Assembly (NCBI RefSeq): GCF_013337185.1
Contig: NZ_SWDE01000003.1
Location: 124,001 to 188,000, forward strand
DNA: 64,000 nt
DNA from: Serratia proteamaculans
Lineage (GTDB): Bacteria > Pseudomonadota > Gammaproteobacteria > Enterobacterales > Enterobacteriaceae
Direction: 5' to 3'
Part shown: in pieces, positions 50,414 to 60,142 of the stretch
Position numbering within the stretch: position 1 is the stretch's first letter
Layout of the letters: every line of letters starts with the position of its first letter
The notes under the pieces: generated by a model
Databases searched by the model: none
What the model was told of the DNA's origin: nothing
What the model saw: only the letters and a program-made list of their open reading frames with translations
Program-made: the position numbers and the translations under genes

Positions 50414-53395
50414 TCAAACCTGCAACGACGGTTGTGGAGCGCCGATAGACTGCTGCAGATAATTCAGTAGCACCTGCCGGGTAAAGCGCGGTTCTTCGAT
50501 CCCGCTGTGCTGCAGGAAATGCTGCAGGTTGCTGCAATCCCACTGGTAGGTATTTTGGTAGAGCTGCACCGTCGATTGTCCATTCACCATATTGTCCCTG
50601 AACAGGCTGAGCAACGGGTAGAGCGGTGCATCGCCGTTGTGTTCCCACTGCGCCCGCCATTGCTCGAACGGCAGCGGGTGGAAGTGGTAGCCAAACTCAC
50701 GCTCCAACAGGCCGAAGAAGTCCTGCAGCGTCAGGTTATTCTGGTGCTGGTGGATCAGGTTGAATTTCTTCCCCAGCGCCTGCGGATTACGGCTGACATG
50801 TGCAATGGCCTGGGTCATATAGTCCACCGTTGTCAGGCCCTCGCGCAAATCCTGCAGCGCCGGCCGTGTGCCACTGGCAATACAGGTTTTCACCAGTCTC
50901 CCCCACCATTGATAGCTGGCGCTGACGCCGGTTCGGCTATGGCAGGTGGCGTACCCCAGACGGAAGCTCATCAGCGGCAAGCCTTGCGATGCTGCCAGAT
51001 CGGCAATTTTTTCCATTACCCATTTGCTGCGGACGTAGCCGATATCGGTGATCACCGCCGGCAGGTTCTGATCGATGTCGTCACTTTCCAGCATCACCCG
51101 TTTGCCGGTGTGCAGATGCCCCCAGCTATAGACCGAAATCGTCGACATCAACATCAATGGTTTGGTGCGTTGGTGCGCGGCAAAGCGAATGATTTCGCGC
51201 AGGCCCTGCACGTTGTCGCGCTTCATATAAGAGTAGGGCTGGATAAAGTTCACCGCACTGGCCGAATGATAAATGATATCGACCCGCTGGCTGAGTTCAC
51301 GGTAGTGCTCAGGTGACAGGGCGAAATCAGGCTCGGCTACGTCGCCGGTAACCAGATGGATCCGGCCGCGTTGCTCGGCGGATAAAGCAATCTGATAGCG
51401 AGTCAGGATCTCGTCGAGTCTCCGTTGCGGGGATATCCGGCTGCGCTCCCGCACCAGGCAATACAATTCGGCACCGGTAGTGGTCAGCAACTCTGCCAGC
51501 AGATGCGCGCCGATAAACCCGGTGGCTCCGGTGAGCAAAATGGCCCTGGGTGAGCTTATCTGCCGTGCATCGTATTGCGGATTGATGGTGATGTCTGCGG
51601 GCAACCAAACGTCGTCCTGCAGAGCACGCACCGGTTCGCTGTCCACCGTCGGCAATGCATGGCCGCTGCGTTCATCCAGCGCCTGTGCCAGACGATTTAT
51701 CGTCGGGTATTCATAAATATCGCGGACATAAACTTTCACGCCAATCTGCTGGTCGATGGCCGTCGCCAGCTTTGCCGCCAGCAGGGAATGGCCGCCGATG
51801 TCGAAAAAGTTGTCTTCGGCACGGATATTCTCCCTCCCCAACAGCCGGCACCAAATCGCGGCAATGGTCTGTCGGCTGCCGGTCAGCGTTTCTGCTGCCG
51901 GAGGTTGATCCGTGCGGGAAAGGGCCAGCAGCGCAGCCTTATCGGTTTTGCCGTTGGCGTTGATCGGCAGACGCTCCAGCAGCCGGTAATCGGCGGGCAG
52001 GAAGTAAGATGGCAATGTGGTTTTCAGATGTTGCTTCACGCGTTCGATTAACCCAGCGTTGTTCTGGTCGGCCACCAGAAAGGCCACAATCTGTTTGTTG
52101 GCCGGATCCTGCGGCTGGGTAACGGCCGCAACGGCGGCCTTCACGCCTGTCACCTGTGCCATGACGCTTTCTATTTCGCCCAGTTCCACGCGGTTACCAC
52201 GGATCTTGATCTGGTCATCGATACGGCCGAGGAACTGGATCTGATGATCCGGCAGCCAGCGCGCCCGATCGCCGCTGCGATAGAGCCGTTTACCGGCAAA
52301 ATTCGCGGGGGTAATAAATTTTTCAGCAGTAAGCTGCGAATCATTCAGATAGCCGCGTGCCAGGCAACTGCCGCCGATGTAAAGCTCGCCGGGTTGCTGC
52401 CCGCTGACGGGTTGCAGATTATCATCGAGAATGAATATCTCGGTATCCGCCACCGGCCGACCGATAGTGGCAGGAGCGTGTTGTGTGGCGCAGCTGACCA
52501 AATTCCAGGTGGCGAAGATGGTAGCTTCCGTCGGGCCGTAGTAATCCACCAACGGGTAGCTCACCCCGCCGAGATTGACCGGGTTGAGCTTTTCCCCTGC
52601 GGTAAACAGGTAACGCAACGCCAGGTTTTCCGGCTGTGGCGCACTGACAATTTCAGGTACCAACACCGTGGGCACAAAGGCATGGGTGATGTGGTGGTGC
52701 GCGAAGAAGTCGAGCAGGGCCGAAGGCTGCAGGCGGGTCTCTTCCTCCGGCAAATACAAGGTAGCGCCGCTGGTCAACGCCGCCCAAATTTCCCACTGCG
52801 CCACGTCAAAACCAATACCGGCTATCAGCGTTGAACGGCTTGTGCGGTTCATGGCGAACTTTTGGTTATGCCAGAGGACAATATTCAGCAGTGAATGATG
52901 GGCAATCATGACCCCTTTGGGATTGCCGGTGGTGCCGGAGGTGAAAATAATATAGGCAGTCGCATTACCCTGCGGTTTTATTAATTCAAAGGGTAACGGT
53001 TCACTCGAGGTAATATTATCAATCGCAAAGACTTTTACGTCAGGGGACCTAATTTCGAGATCGATTGATAAGTTGCTTAATATTATTGTGTTAGCTGCAC
53101 TTTGTCTGAGGATATCCTGAATTCTTTTTTCAGGATATCGGGCATCAATGGGAATATAACTGGCTCCGGCTTTCAGGATGGCCAGTATACCAATCGGGAA
53201 TTCTACGGTACGTAATGCTATGAGCGGCACGCAGTCACCGCGGCGGACGCCTTGCTGTTGCAGGTATCCGCACAGTTGGTTACTGGCGTCATCCAACTGC
53301 CGATAAGTGAGGCGCTTATTGTTACTGACGATCGCCAGCGCTTCGGGGGAATAGGTCACCTGTTGGATAAAATAATCCAATACGCTTTGAGCCAT
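50414..53395 (-). CDS. NRPS-like A-T-R enzyme (adenylation, carrier, thioester reductase)
   Basis: The 993-residue protein has one adenylation domain (about 10-490) with FTSGTTGNPKG (A3), YGPTEAT (A5), YRSGDRARW (A7) and K483 in NANGKTDK (A10). A carrier domain follows (about 505-580) with the phosphopantetheine serine S537 in FDIGGHSLLA. The thioester reductase domain (about 615-990) has the NADPH motif TGATGFIG (622-629) and Y787/K791. There is no condensation domain. Such enzymes activate one acid or amino acid, load it on the carrier and release it as an aldehyde or alcohol (like carboxylic acid reductases and Lys2). The specificity pocket starts DV..W (D197, V198, W201) and I cannot assign a substrate. 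AGGAG precedes ATG 53395. A phosphopantetheinyl transferase is not visible in the window. Confidence 0.92.
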   Translation of the reverse strand: MAQSVLDYFIQQVTYSPEALAIVSNNKRLTYRQLDDASNQLCGYLQQQGVRRGDCVPLIALRTVEFPIGILAILKAGASYIPIDARYPEKRIQDILRQSAANTIILSNLSIDLEIRSPDVKVFAIDNITSSEPLPFELIKPQGNATAYIIFTSGTTGNPKGVMIAHHSLLNIVLWHNQKFAMNRTSRSTLIAGIGFDVAQWEIWAALTSGATLYLPEEETRLQPSALLDFFAHHHITHAFVPTVLVPEIVSAPQPENLALRYLFTAGEKLNPVNLGGVSYPLVDYYGPTEATIFATWNLVSCATQHAPATIGRPVADTEIFILDDNLQPVSGQQPGELYIGGSCLARGYLNDSQLTAEKFITPANFAGKRLYRSGDRARWLPDHQIQFLGRIDDQIKIRGNRVELGEIESVMAQVTGVKAAVAAVTQPQDPANKQIVAFLVADQNNAGLIERVKQHLKTTLPSYFLPADYRLLERLPINANGKTDKAALLALSRTDQPPAAETLTGSRQTIAAIWCRLLGRENIRAEDNFFDIGGHSLLAAKLATAIDQQIGVKVYVRDIYEYPTINRLAQALDERSGHALPTVDSEPVRALQDDVWLPADITINPQYDARQISSPRAILLTGATGFIGAHLLAELLTTTGAELYCLVRERSRISPQRRLDEILTRYQIALSAEQRGRIHLVTGDVAEPDFALSPEHYRELSQRVDIIYHSASAVNFIQPYSYMKRDNVQGLREIIRFAAHQRTKPLMLMSTISVYSWGHLHTGKRVMLESDDIDQNLPAVITDIGYVRSKWVMEKIADLAASQGLPLMSFRLGYATCHSRTGVSASYQWWGRLVKTCIASGTRPALQDLREGLTTVDYMTQAIAHVSRNPQALGKKFNLIHQHQNNLTLQDFFGLLEREFGYHFHPLPFEQWRAQWEHNGDAPLYPLLSLFRDNMVNGQSTVQLYQNTYQWDCSNLQHFLQHSGIEEPRFTRQVLLNYLQQSIGAPQPSLQV

Positions 53396-53561
53396 GGGGT
53401 TATTCTCCTGAGATTATTAGTCTGATTAACAAACTGCAAAGAGTCTTGTCCCGGCCGGGTGAAAAACAATTATAGACGCATTTTAATTGTGGGAATGAAA
53501 ATATGTTGAGAATAGAGTTATCTTTATAAAATAACTGGAATAATAATTTTCCTAAAATAAA

Positions 53562-53586
53562 AACGGCCAGCCGATGGCTGACCGTT
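53562..53586 (-). terminator. ridA (pyrLBI-ridA) terminator
   Basis: AACGGCCAGCC (53562-53572) and GGCTGACCGTT (53576-53586) pair with one mismatch around GAT. On the minus strand it is followed by a TTTTTATTTT run, so it ends the transcript of ridA reading leftward. Confidence 0.85.
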
Positions 53587-53608
53587 GGGCGCGTGCGTGG
53601 TCGTGGAA

Positions 53609-53995
53609 TTAACGACGAACGGCGATGGCTTCGATTTCGATTTTCACGTCTTTTGGCAGACGGGCCACTTCGACGCAAGAACGGGCCGGGAACGGCGCGT
53701 TGTGCTCGGTGAAGAAGCTTTCGTAAGCGGCGTTAACGGTGGCGAAATCGTTCAGGTCTTTGACGAAGACCGTGGTTTTCACGATGTCGGCGACTTTCAG
53801 GCCGGCAGCTTCAACGATCGCTTTAACGTTTTCCAGCGACTGGCGTGCCTGAGCGGCCACGTCGTCGGCAACGGCGCCGGTTTTAGGATCGACCGGGATC
53901 TGACCGGAAGTGATGATCATGCTGCCCAGATCAACGCCCTGCACGTAAGGACCAATGGCTGCCGGGGCGAGTTCAGTGCTAATGTTACGTGACAT
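53609..53995 (-). CDS. ridA: 2-iminobutanoate/2-iminopropanoate deaminase RidA
   Basis: RidA hydrolyses reactive enamine/imine intermediates made by PLP enzymes such as threonine dehydratase. The 128-residue protein is nearly identical in layout to E. coli RidA: GPYVQGV, SGQIPVDPKTG and the catalytic arginine R105 in FPARSCVEV. It follows pyrI by 98 bases in the usual pyrLBI-ridA order. Proteins of this family form trimers. Confidence 0.97.
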   Translation of the reverse strand: MSRNISTELAPAAIGPYVQGVDLGSMIITSGQIPVDPKTGAVADDVAAQARQSLENVKAIVEAAGLKVADIVKTTVFVKDLNDFATVNAAYESFFTEHNAPFPARSCVEVARLPKDVKIEIEAIAVRR

Positions 53996-54048
53996 TTTTT
54001 CTCCTGCTAATCGAGGGTTGTTCTATCCAGAAACCCCATTATAGGGCG

Positions 54049-54082
54049 TCGCCGGGAGAATAACAGCGCCGTCTCCCGGCGA
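54049..54082. terminator. Hairpin after pyrI
   Basis: TCGCCGGGAGA (54049-54059) and TCTCCCGGCGA (54072-54082) are perfect complements with a 12-base loop, just beyond the pyrI stop (54094, minus strand). There is no U-run, so some read-through to ridA is likely. Confidence 0.55.
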
Positions 54083-54093
54083 AAACAGCAGAT

Positions 54094-54558
54094 TCAGTCT
54101 GCCTGCAACACCACCTGATGTTCGAACTCTTTCTCGCAGTAGCGGCACTTCAGATGTACGTCGCCGTCGCGGGATTTCACGCTAAAGCTGGAGGACACCG
54201 GCTCACTGCGGCTGATGCAGTTGCTGTTCGGGCAGGTCAGCACGCCGTCGATATGGTCCGGCAGGCTGAGGGTCAGTTTGCGCACCACTTCGTAATTGTC
54301 GATGCGGTTAACCGTGGCTTTGGGTGCGTACATCGCCAGCTGGTTGGCCTGCTGTTCGGTCAGGAAGGTGTTCTCGATTTTGATCAGGTCTTTGCGGCCC
54401 AGCTCGCCTGAAGGCAGGTTCAGGCCGATGGTAATGCGCTGGTCGGTGGCGGTCAGCTTGAACAGCGTCAGCAGCTTAAAACCTATCTGCGCCGGAATAT
54501 GGTCAATCACCGTACCGCACTTGATCGCTTCAACCTGCAGTTTGTTATCGTGAGTCAT
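54094..54558 (-). CDS. pyrI: Aspartate carbamoyltransferase regulatory chain PyrI
   Basis: PyrI binds ATP, CTP and UTP and regulates the PyrB catalytic chain. The 154-residue protein has the zinc cysteines C109, C114, C138 and C141 at the E. coli positions and the N-terminal nucleotide-binding domain with [18 protein letters not shown]. It starts 12 bases after pyrB. Confidence 0.97.
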   Translation of the reverse strand: MTHDNKLQVEAIKCGTVIDHIPAQIGFKLLTLFKLTATDQRITIGLNLPSGELGRKDLIKIENTFLTEQQANQLAMYAPKATVNRIDNYEVVRKLTLSLPDHIDGVLTCPNSNCISRSEPVSSSFSVKSRDGDVHLKCRYCEKEFEHQVVLQAD

Positions 54559-54570
54559 GACGGTTCCCCC

Positions 54571-55506
54571 TTAAAGAGCCAAATCTGCGTTTAATACCAG
54601 CGCCAACAGCGCCTGACGGGCGAAAATGCCGTTGCCCGCCTGCTGGAAGTAGTAGGCGTACGGCGTTTTATCCACGTCGGTGGTGATCTCATCAATGCGC
54701 GGCAGCGGGTGCAGCACCTTGAGGTTGTCACGTGCCCCGGCCAGATCCGCCGCGCGCAGCACGAACTGCGCTTTCACGTTGGCGTATTCGGAAGGATCCA
54801 GACGCTCTTTCTGCACCCGGGTCATGTAGAGAATATCCAGCTCCGGCACCACTTCTTCAATGCTGCTGTGCAGGCTGTATTGAATGCCTTTCTCTTCCAG
54901 CATTTGCAGAATGTAGGCCGGCATCGCCAGTGCGTCCGGGGCGATGAAGAAGAAGCGGTTGCCTTCAAACTTGGCTAGCGCCTGCGCCAGCGAGTGTACG
55001 GTGCGGCCGTATTTCAGGTCGCCGACCATGGCGATATTGATGTTGTTCAGGCGGCCCTGGGTTTCCTGAATGGTGAACAGGTCGAGCAGCGTCTGGGTCG
55101 GGTGCTGGTTGGCACCGTCACCGGCGTTGAGCACCGGAATGCCACCGGAGAACTCGGTCGCCAGCCGCGCCGCGCCTTCCTGTGGGTGACGCATTACGAT
55201 GGCATCGACGTAGGTCCCAATCACCGAAATGGTGTCGGCCAGGGTTTCGCCTTTCTTGCCGAGCGAGGTATTGCTGCCGTCGGCGAAGCCCACTACCGAA
55301 GCGCCCAGACGGTGCATCGAGGTTTCAAACGACAGGCGGGTACGGGTGGAGGCTTCAAAGAAGCAGCTGGCGATCACCTTGTGCTTTAGCAGCTCGGGTT
55401 GTGGATTGGCTTTCAGGCTGGCGGCGGTGCGCAGCACCAGCTCCAGATCCTCGCGGCTGAGATCGTTAATAGAGATGATATGTTTGTGATACAGCGGGTT
55501 GGCCAT
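54571..55506 (-). CDS. pyrB: Aspartate carbamoyltransferase catalytic chain PyrB
   Basis: PyrB joins carbamoyl phosphate and aspartate in the first dedicated step of pyrimidine synthesis. The 311-residue length equals E. coli. The carbamoyl phosphate loop STRTRLSF starts at S53, and [17 protein letters not shown] and HPLPRIDEI are present. Expression is controlled by the pyrL leader and attenuator just upstream. Confidence 0.98.
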   Translation of the reverse strand: MANPLYHKHIISINDLSREDLELVLRTAASLKANPQPELLKHKVIASCFFEASTRTRLSFETSMHRLGASVVGFADGSNTSLGKKGETLADTISVIGTYVDAIVMRHPQEGAARLATEFSGGIPVLNAGDGANQHPTQTLLDLFTIQETQGRLNNINIAMVGDLKYGRTVHSLAQALAKFEGNRFFFIAPDALAMPAYILQMLEEKGIQYSLHSSIEEVVPELDILYMTRVQKERLDPSEYANVKAQFVLRAADLAGARDNLKVLHPLPRIDEITTDVDKTPYAYYFQQAGNGIFARQALLALVLNADLAL

Positions 55507-55558
55507 TTTTCACTCTCCTCGACTCGTGCCCGTGGCGCGGGACTTTTCAGGCAAAAAA

Positions 55559-55579
55559 AAGCCCCTCAACGAGGGGCTT
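55559..55579 (-). terminator. pyrBI attenuator
   Basis: AAGCCCCTC (55559-55567) and GAGGGGCTT (55571-55579) form a perfect stem around AAC, followed on the minus strand by an eight-base U-run (55553-55560). The pyrL stop codon lies in the loop and ascending arm. High UTP lets this terminator form; slow RNA polymerase at low UTP lets the ribosome block it, as in E. coli. Confidence 0.93.
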
Positions 55580-55679
55580 GAAACGATCGGTTTAGCAACA
55601 GGAGAAACAACGGCAGTTGGCTGCCGCTTGGCAGTCGGTTTTGTCGGTTGTGGCTAACAAAACAAACGTCGTTTTTCAT
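55566..55679 (-). CDS. pyrL: pyrBI leader peptide PyrL
   Basis: A 37-codon frame from ATG 55679 (AGGAGAAAGC ribosome site) ends TGA at 55566, inside the attenuator stem. E. coli PyrL has 44 codons and also ends in the terminator. The start [19 protein letters not shown] differs from E. coli, which is common as only translation, not sequence, matters. Confidence 0.87.
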   Translation of the reverse strand: MKNDVCFVSHNRQNRLPSGSQLPLFLLLLNRSFQAPR

Positions 55680-55704
55680 GCTTTCTCCTGGCAAATTGTC
55701 GCGC

Positions 55705-55732
55705 ATTATACTCGCGCTTTTGATCACTGCAA
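55705..55732 (-). promoter_or_regulatory. pyrLBI promoter
   Basis: On the minus strand TTGCAG (55732-55727) and a perfect TATAAT (55710-55705) have 16-base spacing. The start point would lie a few bases before a short leader leading into pyrL at 55679. Confidence 0.75.
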
Positions 55733-55809
55733 GCGCTAAAGCGCCGATTTTTGCCCTTTCGCAATCGATTGGCTGGTGGCCGTTAGAGACAGGCCCTATC
55801 AATTGACGA

Positions 55810-56814
55810 TCACTGGGTTCGTCGTAGCAAAATAGCCAGCACGAAAATACCGCCAAGACCGGCAGTAATAATGCCGATAGGCAGTTCCTGTGGCGCAGTA
55901 ATGACCCGGCTGAGCAGATCGCCGGCAGAAAGCAGTATGGCGCCCAAGACGCCAACCAGCGGCAGCAGACGCCGGTGACGTACGCCGGTAAAGGGGCGAG
56001 CCAGGTGGGGAACCATTAAACCGACAAACCCAATCACCCCGGTTAATGCCACCAGTAACGCGGTCGCCAGCGAACAGCACAGGAAGACTTCGGTGCGTAA
56101 GCGGCTGGTGTTGATGCCCAGGGTGCCTGCTGTCTGTTCGCCCGCCAGCAGGCCATCCAGCGAGCGCCAGCGCAAGGCAATCAATACCACCAGTATCAGT
56201 AGCGCCAGCAAGGCAAAAATCAAATTATCCCAACGCGCCAGCCCCAGTCCGCCCAGCGTCCAGAACAGCACGCTGCTGGCGGTGCGTTGATCGCCGGAAA
56301 ACACCAGATAGTTGGTGAAGGCCCCGAATAAAAATGAGACTGCCAGGCCACAGATAATCAGTTTCTCGGTGCCTTTCTGTGATTGAGTCATAAAAATAAT
56401 CATCACCACCGCGGCGGAGAGTATCCCACCGACAAAGGAAGACACCGGTAATGCCCAGGCCCCGAGGCTATTACCGAGGCGGGTAATCACCATGACCACG
56501 CCGGCAGAGGCACCGGAGGAAAGGCCGAACAGAAAAGGATCGGCCAAGTCATTGCGGGTGGTGGTTTGTAATAACGCCCCGACCAGCGCCAGCCCGGCAC
56601 CGGCCAGTAATCCCAGCAGCGTGCGGGGCAGCCGCAAGTCCAGCACAATGCTTTTAATCATCGGCGGCACTTCGCCAGGGGTGATACCCAGTGCGGTTAC
56701 CACCTGAGAGAAGGAAAGTGACACGCTGCCTTGTGCGACATTGGCGAACATCAACCCTGCCAGTAGCAGGGGGGCGACTACCCATGCCAGCCTGAAACGC
56801 ATTTTTTCCGACAT
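55810..56814 (-). CDS. FecCD-type ABC permease (iron/siderophore class)
   Basis: The 334-residue inner-membrane protein has nine to ten helices and the FecCD signature [24 protein letters not shown] and [25 protein letters not shown]. This class takes up iron-siderophores, haem or cobalamin. ATG 56814 shares a base with the stop of the binding-protein gene. The subunit should form a homodimer, since only one permease is encoded. Confidence 0.93.
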   Translation of the reverse strand: MSEKMRFRLAWVVAPLLLAGLMFANVAQGSVSLSFSQVVTALGITPGEVPPMIKSIVLDLRLPRTLLGLLAGAGLALVGALLQTTTRNDLADPFLFGLSSGASAGVVMVITRLGNSLGAWALPVSSFVGGILSAAVVMIIFMTQSQKGTEKLIICGLAVSFLFGAFTNYLVFSGDQRTASSVLFWTLGGLGLARWDNLIFALLALLILVVLIALRWRSLDGLLAGEQTAGTLGINTSRLRTEVFLCCSLATALLVALTGVIGFVGLMVPHLARPFTGVRHRRLLPLVGVLGAILLSAGDLLSRVITAPQELPIGIITAGLGGIFVLAILLRRTQ

Positions 56815-57770
56815 TAGGTAAAGGCTACGGGGTAAAGGGCGTGAGCCAGTTTGTGGATGGCATCGATATTGACCGGCCCCGGCGTCAGCTCCTGATATTT
56901 CAATTTCAAATAACGATGATGGAGCACTGCCCGCGTGTGTTTCATCAATGGGTGCTGCTCAAGGAAAAGCTGTCTTTGGTCGGTATCGCTGGTTGTCTCC
57001 GCCTGGTAATCCACCAGAATGATAAATTCAGGCTCAGCTGCCGCGACACTTTCCCAGTTGGTGGTTGCCCAACTGGTGTTTAGGCTATCCATCACATTCT
57101 TCGCCCCGGCGGCTTCAATAATTGCCGTCGGCATCGCGTAAGCCCCGCTGGTGTAGGGCTTGTCTTCGCCGGAGTCATAAAGAAACACCTTTATCGGCTT
57201 TTGCGTCGCAATTTTGCGCTGGATCTCGGTCACTTGCTGCTTCCAGCCGTTGACCAGCGTTTCCGCCTGTTCCTGTTTGCCGAAGACTTTGCCGAGTCTA
57301 ATCATGTCGTCGTACAACAAATCCAGACTGGCGCGTGGGCGATGACTGTCTACGTGGATGCAGCTTTCACTCAGTATCAGCGTTTTGATATTAAATTTTG
57401 CCAGTGCCTGCGGAGTGACGTCACCGCGCAGGCCATAGTTCCAGCCAGCGAAAAACAGGTCAGGATTAACGGCGAGAAGATTTTCGATGGTTGGGTATTT
57501 CGGTGCCAGCTCAGGGATGGTTCCCCGTTGTTGCGTAAACTCAGGGATATTTTTGTACCAGCCGGAGATGCCGGTCACGCCAACCATGGCAGGCTGTAGC
57601 TGCAGGGCAAAGGCCATTTGCGACATATTGATGTCCTGGATCACCACCCGCTGCGGGGCCTGGGCAAAGGTCAGTGGCTGACCGCAGTTGTCCACGGTGA
57701 CAGGAAAACCAGAGGCGCCGGCACTTCCTGAGGCGAATGCCAGTAAGGCGGCGAGGATTAACTTTTTCAC
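56814..57770 (-). CDS. Iron-class ABC transporter periplasmic binding protein
   Basis: The 318-residue protein has a signal peptide (1-19, ASGSAGA-SG) and a class III binding-protein fold: PQRVVIQDINMSQMAFAL, then PDLFFAGWNYGLRGD and DDKPYTSGAYAMPTAIIEAAGAKNV-like blocks. The binding pocket ligands cannot be assigned. It lies 121 bases downstream of its ATPase gene and overlaps the permease start. No clear Fur box is visible before it. Confidence 0.9.
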   Translation of the reverse strand: MKKLILAALLAFASGSAGASGFPVTVDNCGQPLTFAQAPQRVVIQDINMSQMAFALQLQPAMVGVTGISGWYKNIPEFTQQRGTIPELAPKYPTIENLLAVNPDLFFAGWNYGLRGDVTPQALAKFNIKTLILSESCIHVDSHRPRASLDLLYDDMIRLGKVFGKQEQAETLVNGWKQQVTEIQRKIATQKPIKVFLYDSGEDKPYTSGAYAMPTAIIEAAGAKNVMDSLNTSWATTNWESVAAAEPEFIILVDYQAETTSDTDQRQLFLEQHPLMKHTRAVLHHRYLKLKYQELTPGPVNIDAIHKLAHALYPVAFT

Positions 57771-57891
57771 ATCGACTCCAGGTTGATAAACCGAAGTCAG
57801 TAACCCGGCTCATAGGGAACCGGGGCAACATACCTGAATAATTCGTATGACAAATGTAGTTAGATCAAACAACCGTCGATTTAGATAAATT

Positions 57892-58689
57892 TCAGCAGGA
57901 TGATGTCGGCAACGCCTCGAAAAAACGCAGGGCTGCGCCGGTTAGCGGATGGCAGGCTTGCAGCGATTTCATACCAAACACCTGTTGCAGGTGTGTTGAC
58001 TCCAGCACCGCATCGGGGGGCCCGTAACAAAGGATTTTCCCTTGATGCATCATGATGACCTGGTCGGAAAAGGGTTGGACCAACTCAAGATCATGCAGCA
58101 CTTTCAAGCTGGCTATCTTTTTTTGATGGATCAGTGACAGCAGTTGGTGCCGGGCCAGGGGATCGAGATGATTGGTCGGCTCATCAAGTAATAACAGCAC
58201 CGGCTGCTGCGCCAGTACCCGGGCAAACCCGGCACGTTGACGTTCGCCCCCCGAAAGCCTGGCTAACGGGAGATGTTGCAGATGGCGAATACCTACGTCA
58301 TCCATCGCTTGTGCAATTATGCGCTGGTGCTCGGATGGCTCGCGATCGGCCTGCCAGGGCAGGCGACCCAGAGCCACATACTCATTAACTTTAAGCCGTA
58401 AATCTGCATTATCGTGTTGGCTAAGCAAGGCAATAGAGCGGGCGCGCTGCTGGGCTTTGATGGCGGATAAGGGCGTTCCCTGAAAGAGAATTTCACCTTC
58501 ACTCGGTTTTAGCTCACCGGTAATTAGCCGTAATAGCGTGGATTTTCCACTGCCGTTTGGGCCGATGAGGGTGACGGACTCATCTTGCTGCAGGGTAAAG
58601 GTGACCCGATTAATCCGTGGGACTTTCCCTGGGCCGGCCAGGGAAAAGTTCTGCACCGATAAGAGACTGTCGGTGGGCAGGTTATTCAT
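57892..58689 (-). CDS. Iron-class ABC transporter ATPase
   Basis: The 265-residue ATPase has Walker A GPNGSGKS (43-50), the LSGGERQRAGFARVL signature, and Walker B VLLLLDEPTNHLD. It resembles FepC/FecE/BtuD. ATG 58689 follows AAAAGGATATTTA. It starts 19 bases after the stop of the D-serine dehydratase-like gene, so both may be on one transcript with the binding protein and permease. Confidence 0.92.
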   Translation of the reverse strand: MNNLPTDSLLSVQNFSLAGPGKVPRINRVTFTLQQDESVTLIGPNGSGKSTLLRLITGELKPSEGEILFQGTPLSAIKAQQRARSIALLSQHDNADLRLKVNEYVALGRLPWQADREPSEHQRIIAQAMDDVGIRHLQHLPLARLSGGERQRAGFARVLAQQPVLLLLDEPTNHLDPLARHQLLSLIHQKKIASLKVLHDLELVQPFSDQVIMMHQGKILCYGPPDAVLESTHLQQVFGMKSLQACHPLTGAALRFFEALPTSSC

Positions 58690-58708
58690 TAAATATCCTT
58701 TTCCGTTA

Positions 58709-59950
58709 TCAGAAAAACGTCTCAATGGTTTCTATAACGTTGTAATTATCGTCAATCAAAAACAGCGTTTTCCATTTATCAAAGGTCAGGCACGGGTGAG
58801 AAGTGGCGAACACCAGAATATCACCGACCTGCACCGGGAACTCCGCCGGGCAGCTTAACATGGCGTGCTGATCCATGATGCCATGGGTCATCAGGTGCTG
58901 TGGGTCGCTTTGCTGGCGAACCCCATTGCGGTAATGGGCGATCGGTTGCGGCAGGCCGGCGTCGAAGGCGGCATCTCGTTTGCCGAAGTTGACGATAACC
59001 CGGCCCGGCTCAGGCACTGACTGCACCAGCGCCACCAGTTCCAATGCCGAGGTTAATTCCCCCGCCAAATCGCAGGCATAGCTGTCACGGGCCAACACCG
59101 CATTTTGCGCGTCCTGGTAAATACCCCGATCGTGGGTGATGTAGCAGCCGGGGCGGATCACCACGCGACAGTTTGCCGGCAGCGCCTCTTCACTCCAGAC
59201 GTTGCAAACCACGTCATACCAGGAGGAACCGGCACCGGTCAGGATCGCCTGCTCAGCGTTCAACAAACCTTGCTGGTGTAACCTGCGCAGCAGTCCGGCG
59301 GCTTCACGCAGGAATTGTTCGATTTTGCTCTGGGCGTCGTCGCCGTGCATCACGCCTTCATACAGCTCGATACCTTGCAGACGCAACCCCGGCAGTGCGG
59401 CTATCTCCTGTGCCAGCTGTTCCGCCTGCGCCACGCTGCGGCAACCGCAGCGCCCGCCGGGGACGCCCAATTCCACCAACACATCCAGCGTTTGCCCGCG
59501 CTGGCTGAAAAAGGCCGCGAGGGTCTGCGCATTGCTCAGGCTGTCGATACAGCAAAAGAAATCGCTAGCGGGGTGCTGCGCCTTGAGCTCGGCGATCAGC
59601 TGCATATTGGCCTTGCCGACCAGTTGGTTTGCCATCAGTACCCGGGGCACGCCGGCTTCCATGGCCACTTTGGCCTGCCAGGCGGAGCCGACGCCAATCG
59701 CCCAGGCGCCTTGCGCTACCTGACGCTGGAAGATCCACGGCGTCATGGTGGTTTTACCGTGTGGGGCTAAAGAGACGCCGCGCGCATCGGCATAGTTTTG
59801 CATCCAGGCAATATTGTTTTCCAGGCTGCTGCGCTTGATGGCGGCGGCGGGCAGGCAAACATCTTCATTGAGCAGATTGGCCGGGCCGTTCGGGGCGCTG
59901 TGCATCACGGCGGCTTTGTGGGTAACGGTGAAATCTGTTTGGTATTTCAT
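58709..59950 (-). CDS. D-serine/D-threonine dehydratase-like PLP enzyme (Dsd1 family)
   Basis: The 413-residue protein is a fold-type III (alanine-racemase-like) PLP enzyme, as in eukaryotic-type D-serine dehydratases. The PLP lysine is K66 in LAPHGKTTMTP. Near the C-terminus are H385 and C387 in SHPCLTF, the zinc-binding pair of these enzymes. It would turn a D-amino acid into a keto acid and ammonia through an imine, which fits the RidA gene in the neighbouring locus. It is divergent from the RpiR regulator. The exact substrate is uncertain. Confidence 0.86.
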   Translation of the reverse strand: MKYQTDFTVTHKAAVMHSAPNGPANLLNEDVCLPAAAIKRSSLENNIAWMQNYADARGVSLAPHGKTTMTPWIFQRQVAQGAWAIGVGSAWQAKVAMEAGVPRVLMANQLVGKANMQLIAELKAQHPASDFFCCIDSLSNAQTLAAFFSQRGQTLDVLVELGVPGGRCGCRSVAQAEQLAQEIAALPGLRLQGIELYEGVMHGDDAQSKIEQFLREAAGLLRRLHQQGLLNAEQAILTGAGSSWYDVVCNVWSEEALPANCRVVIRPGCYITHDRGIYQDAQNAVLARDSYACDLAGELTSALELVALVQSVPEPGRVIVNFGKRDAAFDAGLPQPIAHYRNGVRQQSDPQHLMTHGIMDQHAMLSCPAEFPVQVGDILVFATSHPCLTFDKWKTLFLIDDNYNVIETIETFF

Positions 59951-60142
59951 AACATTATCCTTTTGGTGTTCTATCTTTTTTGAAATGAGTATCTTGACTA
60001 AAATTATTGATTTAAATGATTTTTAAATATTAATTATTGTTAGTTGGGTACAAAGTATCATTTTTGGAACTGTTTTTTGTGTAGTCTTCCACTGTTTTCT
60101 TGCATTGTAAATGACAAAATTTAACCACTATGAGGTCAGGCG

